This document shows, piece by piece, positions 1 through 5,957 of a DNA stretch of 5,957 bases. Position 1 is the stretch's first letter. Every line of letters begins with the position of its first letter. The DNA comes from Saprospiraceae bacterium (lineage in GTDB: Bacteria > Bacteroidota > Bacteroidia > Chitinophagales > Saprospiraceae), in contig JABDPK010000121.1 of NCBI GenBank assembly GCA_013042795.1, positions 1-5,957 of the forward strand, read 5' to 3'. The notes below the pieces were generated by a model. That model did not search any database, was not told the origin of the DNA, and saw only the letters and a list, made by a program, of their open reading frames with translations. A program made the translations under genes and the position numbers.

Positions 1-275
1 GATGCTTCTAATTGTTCGATCCGCTTTTGAAGAGCTTCCCTGGAATCGTTCTCGTGGCGCTTTTCTTTTTTCAATATATCTTTTGTTTGATCATGTAAAC
101 TAATAGAATTATTTCCATTAGTAAACCTATCTATCCATCTTGTTATAGAAGTGGTAGACACACCATATTGTCTTGATAATTCTACAATTGAATTATCGGT
201 CTCAATAAGCTTTTTGATTATTGTTGCTTTAAAAGATTCCGAATATCTGGGTTTCGATCGTCCTAGCTTTGTCAT
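1..275 (-). CDS. IS3-family-like transposase OrfA, N-terminal part (runs off the window)
   Basis: The minus strand is open from an ATG at 275-273 to the window edge, giving 91 codons with no stop. The protein begins MTKLGRSKPRYSESFK, typical of the HTH_Tnp_1 domain that binds IS ends. Residues about 29-51 form a helix-turn-helix (IVELSRQYGVSTTSITRWIDRF), with the GVS turn and the W-x-x-R/F ending usual in OrfA proteins. After a polar linker, residues about 79-91 (ALQKRIEQLEA) have leucine and isoleucine spacing that fits the start of the OrfA leucine zipper used for multimerisation. In IS3 elements OrfA is fused to the DDE-integrase OrfB by a -1 ribosomal frameshift; that region is not in the window. 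The gene lies downstream of porT on the same strand. A stand-alone HTH protein of the same superfamily is less likely. Whether the copy is intact cannot be judged. Confidence 0.8.
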   Translation of the reverse strand, partial: MTKLGRSKPRYSESFKATIIKKLIETDNSIVELSRQYGVSTTSITRWIDRFTNGNNSISLHDQTKDILKKEKRHENDSREALQKRIEQLEA

Positions 276-318
276 TCTTTTACATTTTTAATGACAACCT
301 ATTTCAGGAGTAGACCTA
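1..318 (-). mobile_element. End of an IS3-family-like insertion sequence (partial)
   Basis: The left edge of the window is the transposase-proximal end of an insertion sequence running leftward out of view. The call rests on the OrfA-like reading frame at 1-275 and on about 40 bp of non-coding DNA in front of it (276-318), the usual length of an IS3-type leader including the terminal repeat. The outer end is placed tentatively near 318, where the minus strand reads TAGGTCTACTCCTG. The other end is outside the window, so neither the terminal inverted repeat nor a target-site duplication can be confirmed. The boundary could be off by 10 bp or more. Confidence 0.55.
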
Positions 319-333
319 TGATTAATTGATGAT

Positions 334-375
334 ATTAAAACATTAAATCATTAAAACATCAGAACATTACAAAAT
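334..375. repeat. Imperfect 16-bp tandem repeat between porT and the IS end
   Basis: The unit starting ATTAAAACAT occurs at 334-349 and again at 350-365, with ten identical leading bases. A third decayed copy (ATTACAAAAT) starts at 366, just before the porT stop codon. The DNA is very AT-rich and has no reading frame. It could be simple slippage in a non-coding spacer; I see no hairpin or T-tract that would make it a terminator. Confidence 0.5.
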
Positions 376-376
376 C

Positions 377-1123
377 TTATCCTTCAAAATGAAATGAAAT
401 AGATATCGCCCTGGATATGATTTTATCAATTAAGGTCGATTCTTCTAGTTGGCCGTTAAAGACGTGAATGTTGCCTATCCCCTGTGAAAACTTGATTTCA
501 GGGGAAAAGATGAAGAAAGGGAAAAAGAATTGGACACCGGCACCGATCTCGAATTGAAAATCATGGGGAGCAATTTGAATCAGGTCTTGTGCTTGTTCAA
601 CTCTTACGCTTGAATTGCTGTCTACATCGTAGCTGTACTTGAGACCACCGATGACAAATAGTCGCTTGTCTTTATAAGGTTCCGACTTGAAACGGAGAAG
701 GAGAGGGATTTCCAGGAATACCGATTCAATCTTCTTCTGGCTCAGGGAGCCATTTTCAGAGAGGAATTCAAGCCTTCTTTCCGAAAAGGCAAAACCTGGT
801 ATGAACCTAAAATCAAAATACTGACCGATCTTAAGATTGGCTATGATATTCACATTCAGGCCGGGTTTATCAAGACCGTTTATGATTCTGATAGAGTCGC
901 TTTGATTGAATTCTCTTGATTTATCGACAAGGTATCCTGAACTATGGGTACCCATCGTCAAACCAAAATAGAAAGGCTTCTTCTGGAAGTCCCAGTAATT
1001 ATAATTTCCTTTTGGTTTGACCTGTCCTTCCAGAGAGTTTGCACTCAAAATAAATAGTCCAGTGAATATCAAGATTTTATACCAGTGTATATTGTGCATA
1101 TGCCTAAGCTGAGCGGTTTCCAT
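377..1123 (-). CDS. porT: PorT-family outer-membrane protein of the type IX secretion system
   Basis: PorT is an outer-membrane beta-barrel protein needed for T9SS export (gliding adhesins, proteases and similar cargo) in Bacteroidota. The 248-residue length fits the family. Residues 15-30 form a signal peptide core (YKILIFTGLFILSANS), with cleavage likely around 30-34. The mature part follows the PorT pattern: KKPFYFGLTMG (48-58), FDFRFIPGFAFSERRLEF (103-120), IESVFLEIPLLLRFKS (132-147), a glycine pair with alternating aromatic residues (FVIGGLKYSYDV, 156-167), and FEIGAGVQFFFPFFIFSPEIKFS (191-213, given by its ends FEIGAG and SPEIKFS). It ends in an amphipathic strand, SISFHFEG, as barrels do. 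The frame overlaps the 3' end of ubiE by 55 bp if Met1 is used. Met9 at 1099 cuts the overlap to 31 bp and gives a more typical signal peptide, so it may be the true start; no clear ribosome binding site decides. Co-transcription with ubiE is expected. The assignment comes from sequence pattern memory, not a search. Confidence 0.85.
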   Translation of the reverse strand: METAQLRHMHNIHWYKILIFTGLFILSANSLEGQVKPKGNYNYWDFQKKPFYFGLTMGTHSSGYLVDKSREFNQSDSIRIINGLDKPGLNVNIIANLKIGQYFDFRFIPGFAFSERRLEFLSENGSLSQKKIESVFLEIPLLLRFKSEPYKDKRLFVIGGLKYSYDVDSNSSVRVEQAQDLIQIAPHDFQFEIGAGVQFFFPFFIFSPEIKFSQGIGNIHVFNGQLEESTLIDKIISRAISISFHFEG

Positions 1124-1809
1124 TCTACAGAACGAAATCCTGTCTTTTCTAGTATGTTAGCGAATTTTTCATAATCAGGAAATGCCTGGACAGACTCATA
1201 TAGATAATTATAAGCTTTTTTGTCCTTCGACGTCTTTTTACCAATGAAAGGAAGAATGTATTTGAAATAGATATTAAAGATTTGTTTGAATGGGAAATAT
1301 AAAGGTCGTGAAAATTCCAGGATAACTATCTTTCCTCCTGGCCGCAATATCCTCTCCATTTCAGAAAGACCTTTTTCAAGATTTCCAAAATTGCGTACGC
1401 CAAAGGCAACGGTACTTGCATCAAAATAATTATCTGGAAAACGCATTTTCTCACTATCACCTACTTCAAGACTTGCCAAATGCTTCAATCCGGCTTTTTC
1501 TATTTTTTTGTTTCCATAGTTTATCATTTCAGATGAAATATCCAAGCCTATGATCTCATCAGGAGAAATTTGCTTGTTGATTTCCAGGACCATATCAGCC
1601 GTACCTGTGGCCACATCCAGGATTTTCCTGTGTTCCTCCTGATTCAATCTCGATATGGCTTTGGAGCGCCATCTCCTGTCAATACCCAGGGAGAGGACAC
1701 GATTTAACAGATCATACTTGGGTGCGATCTTGTCAAACATGTTGGTCACCTGAACCTTTTTCGAGCTTTCTTCTTTGTAAGGTTTAACAATTTTTTCTTC
1801 CAATTTCAA
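1069..1809 (-). CDS. ubiE: Demethylmenaquinone methyltransferase (UbiE/MenG)
   Basis: This enzyme transfers a methyl group from S-adenosylmethionine to demethylmenaquinone, the last step of menaquinone synthesis, in the cytoplasm or at the inner membrane face. At 246 residues it is full length. The family signature VQVTNMFDKIAPKYDLLNR lies at 19-37, then LSLGIDRRWR (39-48). SAM motif I is LDVATGTADM (64-73); the acidic residue after strand 2 is in GLDISSEMI (88-96); GDSEKMRFPD (117-126) and AFGVRNF (135-141) follow, then LRPGGKIVILEFSRP (155-169). Menaquinone rather than ubiquinone is inferred from the Bacteroidota context. The start is TTG at 1809-1807. No ATG exists in frame between the upstream stop and Met24, which lies inside the conserved signature, so a non-ATG start is required; a second TTG two codons later is the alternative. 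The gene is transcribed away from gyrA and overlaps porT. Confidence 0.95.
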   Translation of the reverse strand: MKLEEKIVKPYKEESSKKVQVTNMFDKIAPKYDLLNRVLSLGIDRRWRSKAISRLNQEEHRKILDVATGTADMVLEINKQISPDEIIGLDISSEMINYGNKKIEKAGLKHLASLEVGDSEKMRFPDNYFDASTVAFGVRNFGNLEKGLSEMERILRPGGKIVILEFSRPLYFPFKQIFNIYFKYILPFIGKKTSKDKKAYNYLYESVQAFPDYEKFANILEKTGFRSVEWKPLSLGICTIYTGIKS

Positions 1810-1863
1810 GGCTTTACTACAGCAAAAATAATCAAGTTAAGTTCCTCATCGGGAATAATCCTG

Positions 1864-1897
1864 CAAACCTAATAAATCTGAGCCTATAAGGTTCAAA
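1864..1897 (-). promoter_or_regulatory. Candidate Bacteroidota-type promoter for ubiE-porT
   Basis: On the minus strand, TTTG (1897-1894) is followed after 22 bases by TAGGTTTG (1871-1864). This matches the -33 TTTG and -7 TAnnTTTG elements of the Bacteroidota primary sigma factor, with a spacer at the long end of the usual range. It would start transcription near 1858-1860, leaving a leader of about 50 bases before the TTG start at 1809. The TTTG is itself part of a second -7-like match (TAGATTTG, 1901-1894), so the exact promoter is uncertain. Confidence 0.45.
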
Positions 1898-1937
1898 TCT
1901 AGCTTAAAAATCAATAGGTTATCTGCTAATAAAAGCT

Positions 1938-1945
1938 TATATTTG
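1938..1945 (+). promoter_or_regulatory. Candidate -7 element of the gyrA promoter
   Basis: TATATTTG matches the Bacteroidota -7 consensus TAnnTTTG exactly and lies 34 bases before the gyrA ATG, predicting a start near 1950 and a leader of roughly 30 bases. No good TTTG is seen at the -33 distance, which weakens the call. The leader (TGTAATATATAA before ATG) is A/T-rich with no Shine-Dalgarno sequence, as is common in this phylum. Confidence 0.45.
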
Positions 1946-1979
1946 CGTCTTATTTTTTTAACTGAATTGTAATATATAA

Positions 1980-4448
1980 ATGTCAGAAAATCAGAGGATT
2001 GTGCCGGTGAACATCGAAGATCAAATGAAATCTGCATACATCGATTATTCGATGTCTGTGATTGTCTCGAGAGCGTTGCCAGATGTACGTGATGGATTGA
2101 AGCCGGTACATAGAAGAATATTGTTTGGAATGGATGATTTGGGCCTAGCTTATAACAAGTCTTACAAGAAATCAGCCAGGGTCGTTGGAGAGGTGTTGGG
2201 TAAGTATCACCCACATGGTGATTCGTCGGTATATGATGCCATGATCCGATTGGGACAACCCTGGTCTATGAGATACCCGCTTGTTCAGATACAGGGAAAC
2301 AAGGGTTCCATGGATGGGGATAGTCCTGCAGCTATGAGGTATACAGAAGCACGTCTGGAAAGGATGAGCGATGAACTCCTGGACGATATTAAAAAAGAAA
2401 CGGTTGATTTTAAACTGAATTTTGATGATTCATTAAATGAACCAACGGTTCTTCCTACAAAACTGCCAAATCTATTGATCAATGGCGCATCAGGTATTGC
2501 TGTTGGTATGGCAACCAATATGCTTCCTCATAATTTGTCTGAAGTGATTGACGGTACGATCGCAACAATCGACAATCCTGATATTTCGATAGATGATTTA
2601 ATGGAACATATTAAGGCACCCGATTTCCCAACTGGAGGAATTATCTATGGCATAGATGGCGTCAGAGAGGCATTCCATACGGGACGCGGAAGAGTAGTGG
2701 TCCGGGGACGTGCCATTATCGAGGAAAGGAAAAATGACAGGGAGTCTATAATAATCACCGAGATACCTTACCAGGTCAATAAAGCATCCCTGGTCATGAA
2801 AATCGCTGATTTGGTAAACAATGGAAGAATAGAGGGGATCAGTGATATTCGTGATGAATCAGACAGGAAGGGACTTAGAGTAGTCGTGGATATCAAAAGA
2901 GATGCTATGGCTAAAGTTGTCCTCAGTAATTTATTTAAATATACACCGCTTCAGAGTTCTTATGGCGTCAATAACATTGCTCTGGTAAACGGAAGACCAC
3001 GGCAATTGAATCTGAAACAATTGCTGGAAGAGTTTGTAAAGTTCAGGATTGAAGTCATCGTTAGAAGAACACAATTTGATCTGGACAAGGCTGAACAACG
3101 GGCGCATATTCTCGAGGGTCTTATCAAAGCGATTGATAACATTGATGAAGTTATCAAGATCATACGTGGATCAAAGACTGTTGAGGATGCCAAACTCAAT
3201 TTAATTGCAGCCCTTGATCTGAGCGAGATTCAGGCTAAAGCAATTTTGGATATGAGACTCCAGAAACTGGTCAGTCTCGAAATGACGAAGTTGCATGAAG
3301 AGTATGAAAAATTACTTGTACTGATCGCTGATTTGAAAGATATTTTGGGCAGTGAAGAAAGACAAAGGTCGATCATCAAGGAAGAATTGACTGAGCTAAG
3401 AGAAAGATATGGAGATGAAAGAAGGACAGAGATCACTTTTGCAGATGGCGAGATAAATATCGAGGATATGATTCCTAATGAAGAAGTCGTCGTAACGATT
3501 TCTCACCTTGGATATATCAAGAGAACAAACTCAAAGGAATATAAAGTGCAGGGAAGAGGAGGAAGAGGATCAAAAGGTAGCAAGACCAGGAACGAAGACT
3601 ATCTTGAACATCTCTTTATCGCCAATAATCACAATTATTTATTGCTGTTTACCGAACGTGGTAAGTGTTTTTGGTTGCGTGTATTTGAGATTCCGGAAGG
3701 CACGAAAACATCAACCGGAAGAGTGATTCAGAATGTGATCAGTTTGCCTAAGGACGACAAGGTCAAAGCATATATTTTGATTGAAGACCTGAGGGATAAA
3801 GATTATAATGAAAGTCATAATATTGTTTTTGCGACGAAGAACGGAGTGATTAAAAAGACTTCAGTTGAAGCTTATTCAAGACCAAGAGTAAATGGAATTA
3901 ATGCAATTACAATCAGGGAAGATGATCAGCTAATCGAAGTAAAACTGACAGATGGCCACAGAAATATCATGCTGGCCAGTAAATTTGGAAAGGCTATCAG
4001 GTTTAATGAGTCAAAAGTTCGTGAAATGGGAAGAACTGCTGCAGGAGTCAGAGGCATGAAAATCGATCTTAAAGGTGGCGATGAAATTATTGGAATGATC
4101 ATAGATGATCCATTGGATCAGTCCAAGACTATCCTGGTAGTTTCTGAAAGAGGATATGGCAAAAGATCGGAAATAGAGGATTATCGAGTCATTAACAGGG
4201 GAGGTAAAGGAATGAAAAATATGCAGTTAACAGAAAAAACCGGTCAGGTAGTTTCTATTAAATCTGTAAGTGAAGAAGACAATTTGATGATTACTACAAA
4301 AAATGGAATAGTAATCAGGATGAATGTAAATGACATCAGGGTGATGGGAAGGGCAACCCAGGGTGTAAAGGTTATCAGACTTGACGATAACGATTCTATT
4401 GCAGATATTGCAGTAATAAATAGTAGTACTTCAGATGAAGAGGAGTAA
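1980..4448 (+). CDS. gyrA: DNA gyrase subunit A
   Basis: GyrA cuts and rejoins DNA in the A2B2 gyrase that introduces negative supercoils using ATP. The protein is complete at 822 residues. The winged-helix/tower region opens with [20 protein letters not shown] (12-31) and [19 protein letters not shown] (31-49). The catalytic tyrosine is Tyr121 in [10 protein letters not shown]. The quinolone-binding positions equivalent to E. coli Ser83 and Asp87 are Ser82 and Asp86 (HGDSSVYD, 79-86), so they look wild type. The primase-like tower and coiled coil run to about 480. The C-terminal DNA-wrapping beta-pinwheel spans about 490-810, with a degenerate GyrA box QGRGGRG (524-530) and a second box-like NRGGKG (739-744). 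It ends in a short acidic tail (DEEE), and no intein is present. The GyrA box and start argue against ParC. Oddity: the loop before Tyr121 reads [13 protein letters not shown] (102-114), where E. coli has VDGQGNFGSIDGD. The nearest upstream gene is divergent ubiE; the downstream neighbour is the TPR gene. Confidence 0.97.
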   Translation: MSENQRIVPVNIEDQMKSAYIDYSMSVIVSRALPDVRDGLKPVHRRILFGMDDLGLAYNKSYKKSARVVGEVLGKYHPHGDSSVYDAMIRLGQPWSMRYPLVQIQGNKGSMDGDSPAAMRYTEARLERMSDELLDDIKKETVDFKLNFDDSLNEPTVLPTKLPNLLINGASGIAVGMATNMLPHNLSEVIDGTIATIDNPDISIDDLMEHIKAPDFPTGGIIYGIDGVREAFHTGRGRVVVRGRAIIEERKNDRESIIITEIPYQVNKASLVMKIADLVNNGRIEGISDIRDESDRKGLRVVVDIKRDAMAKVVLSNLFKYTPLQSSYGVNNIALVNGRPRQLNLKQLLEEFVKFRIEVIVRRTQFDLDKAEQRAHILEGLIKAIDNIDEVIKIIRGSKTVEDAKLNLIAALDLSEIQAKAILDMRLQKLVSLEMTKLHEEYEKLLVLIADLKDILGSEERQRSIIKEELTELRERYGDERRTEITFADGEINIEDMIPNEEVVVTISHLGYIKRTNSKEYKVQGRGGRGSKGSKTRNEDYLEHLFIANNHNYLLLFTERGKCFWLRVFEIPEGTKTSTGRVIQNVISLPKDDKVKAYILIEDLRDKDYNESHNIVFATKNGVIKKTSVEAYSRPRVNGINAITIREDDQLIEVKLTDGHRNIMLASKFGKAIRFNESKVREMGRTAAGVRGMKIDLKGGDEIIGMIIDDPLDQSKTILVVSERGYGKRSEIEDYRVINRGGKGMKNMQLTEKTGQVVSIKSVSEEDNLMITTKNGIVIRMNVNDIRVMGRATQGVKVIRLDDNDSIADIAVINSSTSDEEE

Positions 4449-4475
4449 GATTAACACTTGGCAAAGGAAATCTTA
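4446..4475 (+). terminator. Weak hairpin at the gyrA stop codon, possible terminator
   Basis: TAAGATT (4446-4452, including the stop codon) pairs with AATCTTA (4469-4475), and CTT/AAG can pair inside the 16-base loop. The stem is AT-rich and the tract behind it (ACATATTTTAAGG) is a poor T-run, so termination would be inefficient at best. Partial read-through from gyrA into the TPR gene remains possible. Confidence 0.25.
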
Positions 4476-4492
4476 ACATATTTTAAGGACTA

Positions 4493-4520
4493 TTGACAGC
4501 ATTTATATTGTATATATACT
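4493..4520 (+). promoter_or_regulatory. Promoter-like sequence before the TPR gene
   Basis: TTGACA (4493-4498), a 16-base spacer and TATACT (4515-4520) match the classical sigma-70 boxes almost perfectly. A start near 4527 would leave a leader of only about 12 bases before the ATG at 4539. Bacteroidota normally use TTTG / TAnnTTTG instead, and no well-spaced pair of that type is visible here. The match may be chance in AT-rich DNA, or it may mark an independent promoter for the TPR gene. Confidence 0.35.
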
Positions 4521-4538
4521 AGACAAAACTAATTATTG

Positions 4539-5831
4539 ATGAAAAAATTTATTGCTCTCCTTTTCCTAGGAGCTTTTCTAAGTAACAGCATTATTGCTCA
4601 GGATCCCGGTAAGGATTTAAAAAATGCCGAAAAATCTCTTAAACAGTTTATTACTGACGAAACTAAACTGGACCAGTTGAACGAAGGAATGAGACTATTG
4701 GAATCTGCATTCACTTCGTCTGAAATTAGTGGTCAGGCCAAGTCATGGTTGACAAAAGGCAAGATCTTCAATGAAGTAGCTAATGCTGAATTTAAGAGGA
4801 AAACGATCGATCCAGCATACCAGTTAGCAAGTGAAGATGCTGCGATCAAAGCATTCAAGGCATTTGCAAAAGCCAATGAAATTTCAACAAAGAAAAATGA
4901 TCTGAAGACCATAGAGAATGGTGTCACAGAAGTAGAATCTCACCTGAACAATTTTGCAATTTTTGCATACCAGGCACAGGAGTATAATGCTGCTTTTGAC
5001 AATTTTAAAACATCTATCGAAGCATATGAACTGCTTAAAAGCATGGACAAAAAAAGCAGACTGGATGATGCTGAAATGTTATTGACAGATCAGTACTTTT
5101 TTGCAGGCGTAAGCGGTTATTATGCCCAAAGATATGATGAGGTTGCACCTTATCTGCAGAAATTATATGAAGATGATAGTGAAGAAGCATTTGTCTATGA
5201 AGCACTTTACAATATGTACAGGGATTCAGATAGTGATAAAGCCAAAGCGTACCTGGACAAAGGAAGAATGAAATTTCCTGATGATACAGGATTGCTTTTT
5301 GCAGAAATCAATCATTATCTCAAAAATGGTGAATTGGATAAGTTGATCAGTAAACTGGAATTGGCTTTGGAAAAGGAGCCTGATAATGTGTCTATCTACA
5401 ATACATTGGGAAGTGTATATGATCAGCTGCACCAAAAAGAAAGAGAGGCTGGCAACGAAGAAAAAGCTCAGGAATACTTCAATAAAGCATTGGAATATTA
5501 TAATCTGGTGCTAGCCAAGGATGAGAGTAATTTCGACGCGACTTACAGTGTAGGGGCATTGCATTATAATAAGGCAGCAACATATGTTGATGTATTAAAT
5601 GAACTGGCAGCTGATCTTACAACTGCAGGAATGAAAAAATATGATGCGACAAAAGTAGAAATGGATGAGATATTTAACAAAGCTCTTCCGTTTTTCCTTA
5701 AAGCTGAAAGTCTGAATGGTTCGGACATGAATACCTTGATCGCTTTAAAGGAAATTTATGCCAGACTGAATGATTTGGAAAAATCAGAGTCTTACAAAAT
5801 GAAAATGGAAAACCTGTCCTCCGGACAATAG
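4539..5831 (+). CDS. Secreted tetratricopeptide-repeat (TPR) protein
   Basis: The 430-residue protein starts with a clear signal peptide, MKKFIALLFLGAFLSNSIIA (1-20), with cleavage before or after Gln21, so it should be periplasmic or envelope-attached; no lipobox cysteine is present. The rest is almost entirely helical. TPR-like pairs are visible around 136-167 (FAIFAYQAQEYNAAFDNFK), 185-212 (FAGVSGYYAQRYDEVAPYL), 216-248, 250-282 (ending LALEKEPDN), 283-329 (with a charged insert, HQKEREAGNEEKAQEY, between the helices), 333-392 (interrupted by a longer insert around 350-375) and 395-426. TPRs bind other proteins, so a scaffold or chaperone-like role is likely, but partner and function cannot be read from the sequence. 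The start is the ATG at 4539; a TTG directly in front of it would add one residue to no purpose. From memory, a TPR gene next to gyrA recurs in Bacteroidota, and P. gingivalis TprA is such a protein; this was not checked. A strong terminator follows. Confidence 0.88.
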   Translation: MKKFIALLFLGAFLSNSIIAQDPGKDLKNAEKSLKQFITDETKLDQLNEGMRLLESAFTSSEISGQAKSWLTKGKIFNEVANAEFKRKTIDPAYQLASEDAAIKAFKAFAKANEISTKKNDLKTIENGVTEVESHLNNFAIFAYQAQEYNAAFDNFKTSIEAYELLKSMDKKSRLDDAEMLLTDQYFFAGVSGYYAQRYDEVAPYLQKLYEDDSEEAFVYEALYNMYRDSDSDKAKAYLDKGRMKFPDDTGLLFAEINHYLKNGELDKLISKLELALEKEPDNVSIYNTLGSVYDQLHQKEREAGNEEKAQEYFNKALEYYNLVLAKDESNFDATYSVGALHYNKAATYVDVLNELAADLTTAGMKKYDATKVEMDEIFNKALPFFLKAESLNGSDMNTLIALKEIYARLNDLEKSESYKMKMENLSSGQ

Positions 5832-5857
5832 GGTATCTTATAAATAAATATTTAGAG

Positions 5858-5885
5858 AGGAGTTCGTTTACGGACTCCTTTTTTT
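5858..5885 (+). terminator. Strong intrinsic terminator after the TPR gene
   Basis: AGGAGTTCG (5858-5866) and CGGACTCCT (5871-5879) form a 9-bp stem with one T-G wobble and a 4-base loop (TTTA). A run of T residues follows directly (5879-5885). It lies 27 bases past the TPR stop codon and has the full form of a rho-independent terminator on the plus strand. Confidence 0.9.
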
Positions 5886-5957
5886 GTTTAAGAAGACATT
5901 TCGACCAACTTAGATTATGTGAGTGATCAGTCTTTTATATCTTCATGATCCTATGAA

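Noticed and set aside
1846..2214. Open frame of 122 codons on the minus strand across the ubiE-gyrA spacer and the start of gyrA
   Set aside because: More than half lies antisense to the highly conserved gyrA N-terminus, and the translation has no recognisable domain or consistent composition. It is a shadow frame.
2215..2245. Quinolone-resistance mutations in GyrA
   Set aside because: The equivalents of E. coli Ser83 and Asp87 are Ser82 and Asp86, the susceptible-type residues. The odd residues lie further along, in the loop before Tyr121.
2285..3436. Minus-strand frames of 68-79 codons inside gyrA
   Set aside because: They are serine- and leucine-rich antisense translations of gyrA codons without start signals or family features.
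3508..3726. Plus-strand frame of 72 codons inside gyrA
   Set aside because: It lies wholly within the gyrA beta-pinwheel coding region in another frame, with an unconvincing sequence rich in runs of charged residues from the GyrA-box codons.
1980..4448. ParC (topoisomerase IV A) instead of GyrA, or an intein in GyrA
   Set aside because: The GyrA box at 524-530 and overall length and pattern fit Bacteroidota GyrA. The catalytic region is continuous with no insertion.
4536..4538. TTG start one codon before the TPR ATG
   Set aside because: The ATG immediately after it gives the classic MKK signal-peptide start, so there is no reason to prefer TTG.
4733..5435. Minus-strand frames of 64 and 69 codons inside the TPR gene
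   Set aside because: They are antisense shadows of a well-supported secreted TPR protein.
5886..5957. Possible feature in the last 72 bases, including the TTCAT...ATGAA inverted repeat at the edge
   Set aside because: There is no reading frame, RNA motif or clear promoter. The five-base repeat is too short to mean anything and is cut by the window end.
1..5957. CRISPR arrays, tRNA or rRNA genes, riboswitches, toxin-antitoxin pairs or defence genes
   Set aside because: No repeat-spacer pattern, cloverleaf, conserved RNA box or small paired genes were seen on either strand.

Overview
This window looks like a stretch of chromosome from a member of the Bacteroidota. Four things point there: a PorT-type outer-membrane protein of the type IX secretion system (T9SS) directly behind ubiE; a gyrase A subunit with the phylum-style degenerate GyrA box; promoter-like TAnnTTTG elements; and AT-rich leaders without clear Shine-Dalgarno sequences. 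A class or genus cannot be fixed from what is visible. The Saprospiria are one possibility, but that is a guess.

Layout, left to right. (1) Positions 1 to about 318 are the end of an insertion sequence, probably IS3 family. They carry the first 91 codons of an OrfA-type transposase on the minus strand, running off the left edge. (2) About 60 bp of AT-rich spacer follows, with an imperfect 16-bp tandem repeat. (3) A minus-strand pair, ubiE then porT, has overlapping reading frames: ubiE is the menaquinone methyltransferase and porT the T9SS outer-membrane component. (4) A 170-bp divergent intergenic region holds candidate promoters for ubiE (leftward) and gyrA (rightward). (5) gyrA is complete at 822 codons. 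(6) After 90 bp comes a secreted tetratricopeptide-repeat (TPR) protein of 430 residues, on the plus strand. It is closed by a strong intrinsic terminator at 5858-5885. The last 72 bases show nothing I can name.

Functionally the genes are mostly core: respiratory quinone synthesis, protein export across the outer membrane, DNA supercoiling, and a periplasmic or envelope TPR scaffold of unknown role. The only accessory element is the insertion sequence. It lies in the same orientation as ubiE-porT with no clear terminator between them, so read-through into the transposase is possible.

I looked for an undescribed system and did not find one. The points most worth a second look are the unusual loop in GyrA just before the catalytic tyrosine, the obligatory non-ATG start of ubiE, the ubiE/porT coding overlap, and the uncharacterised gyrA-TPR neighbourhood.
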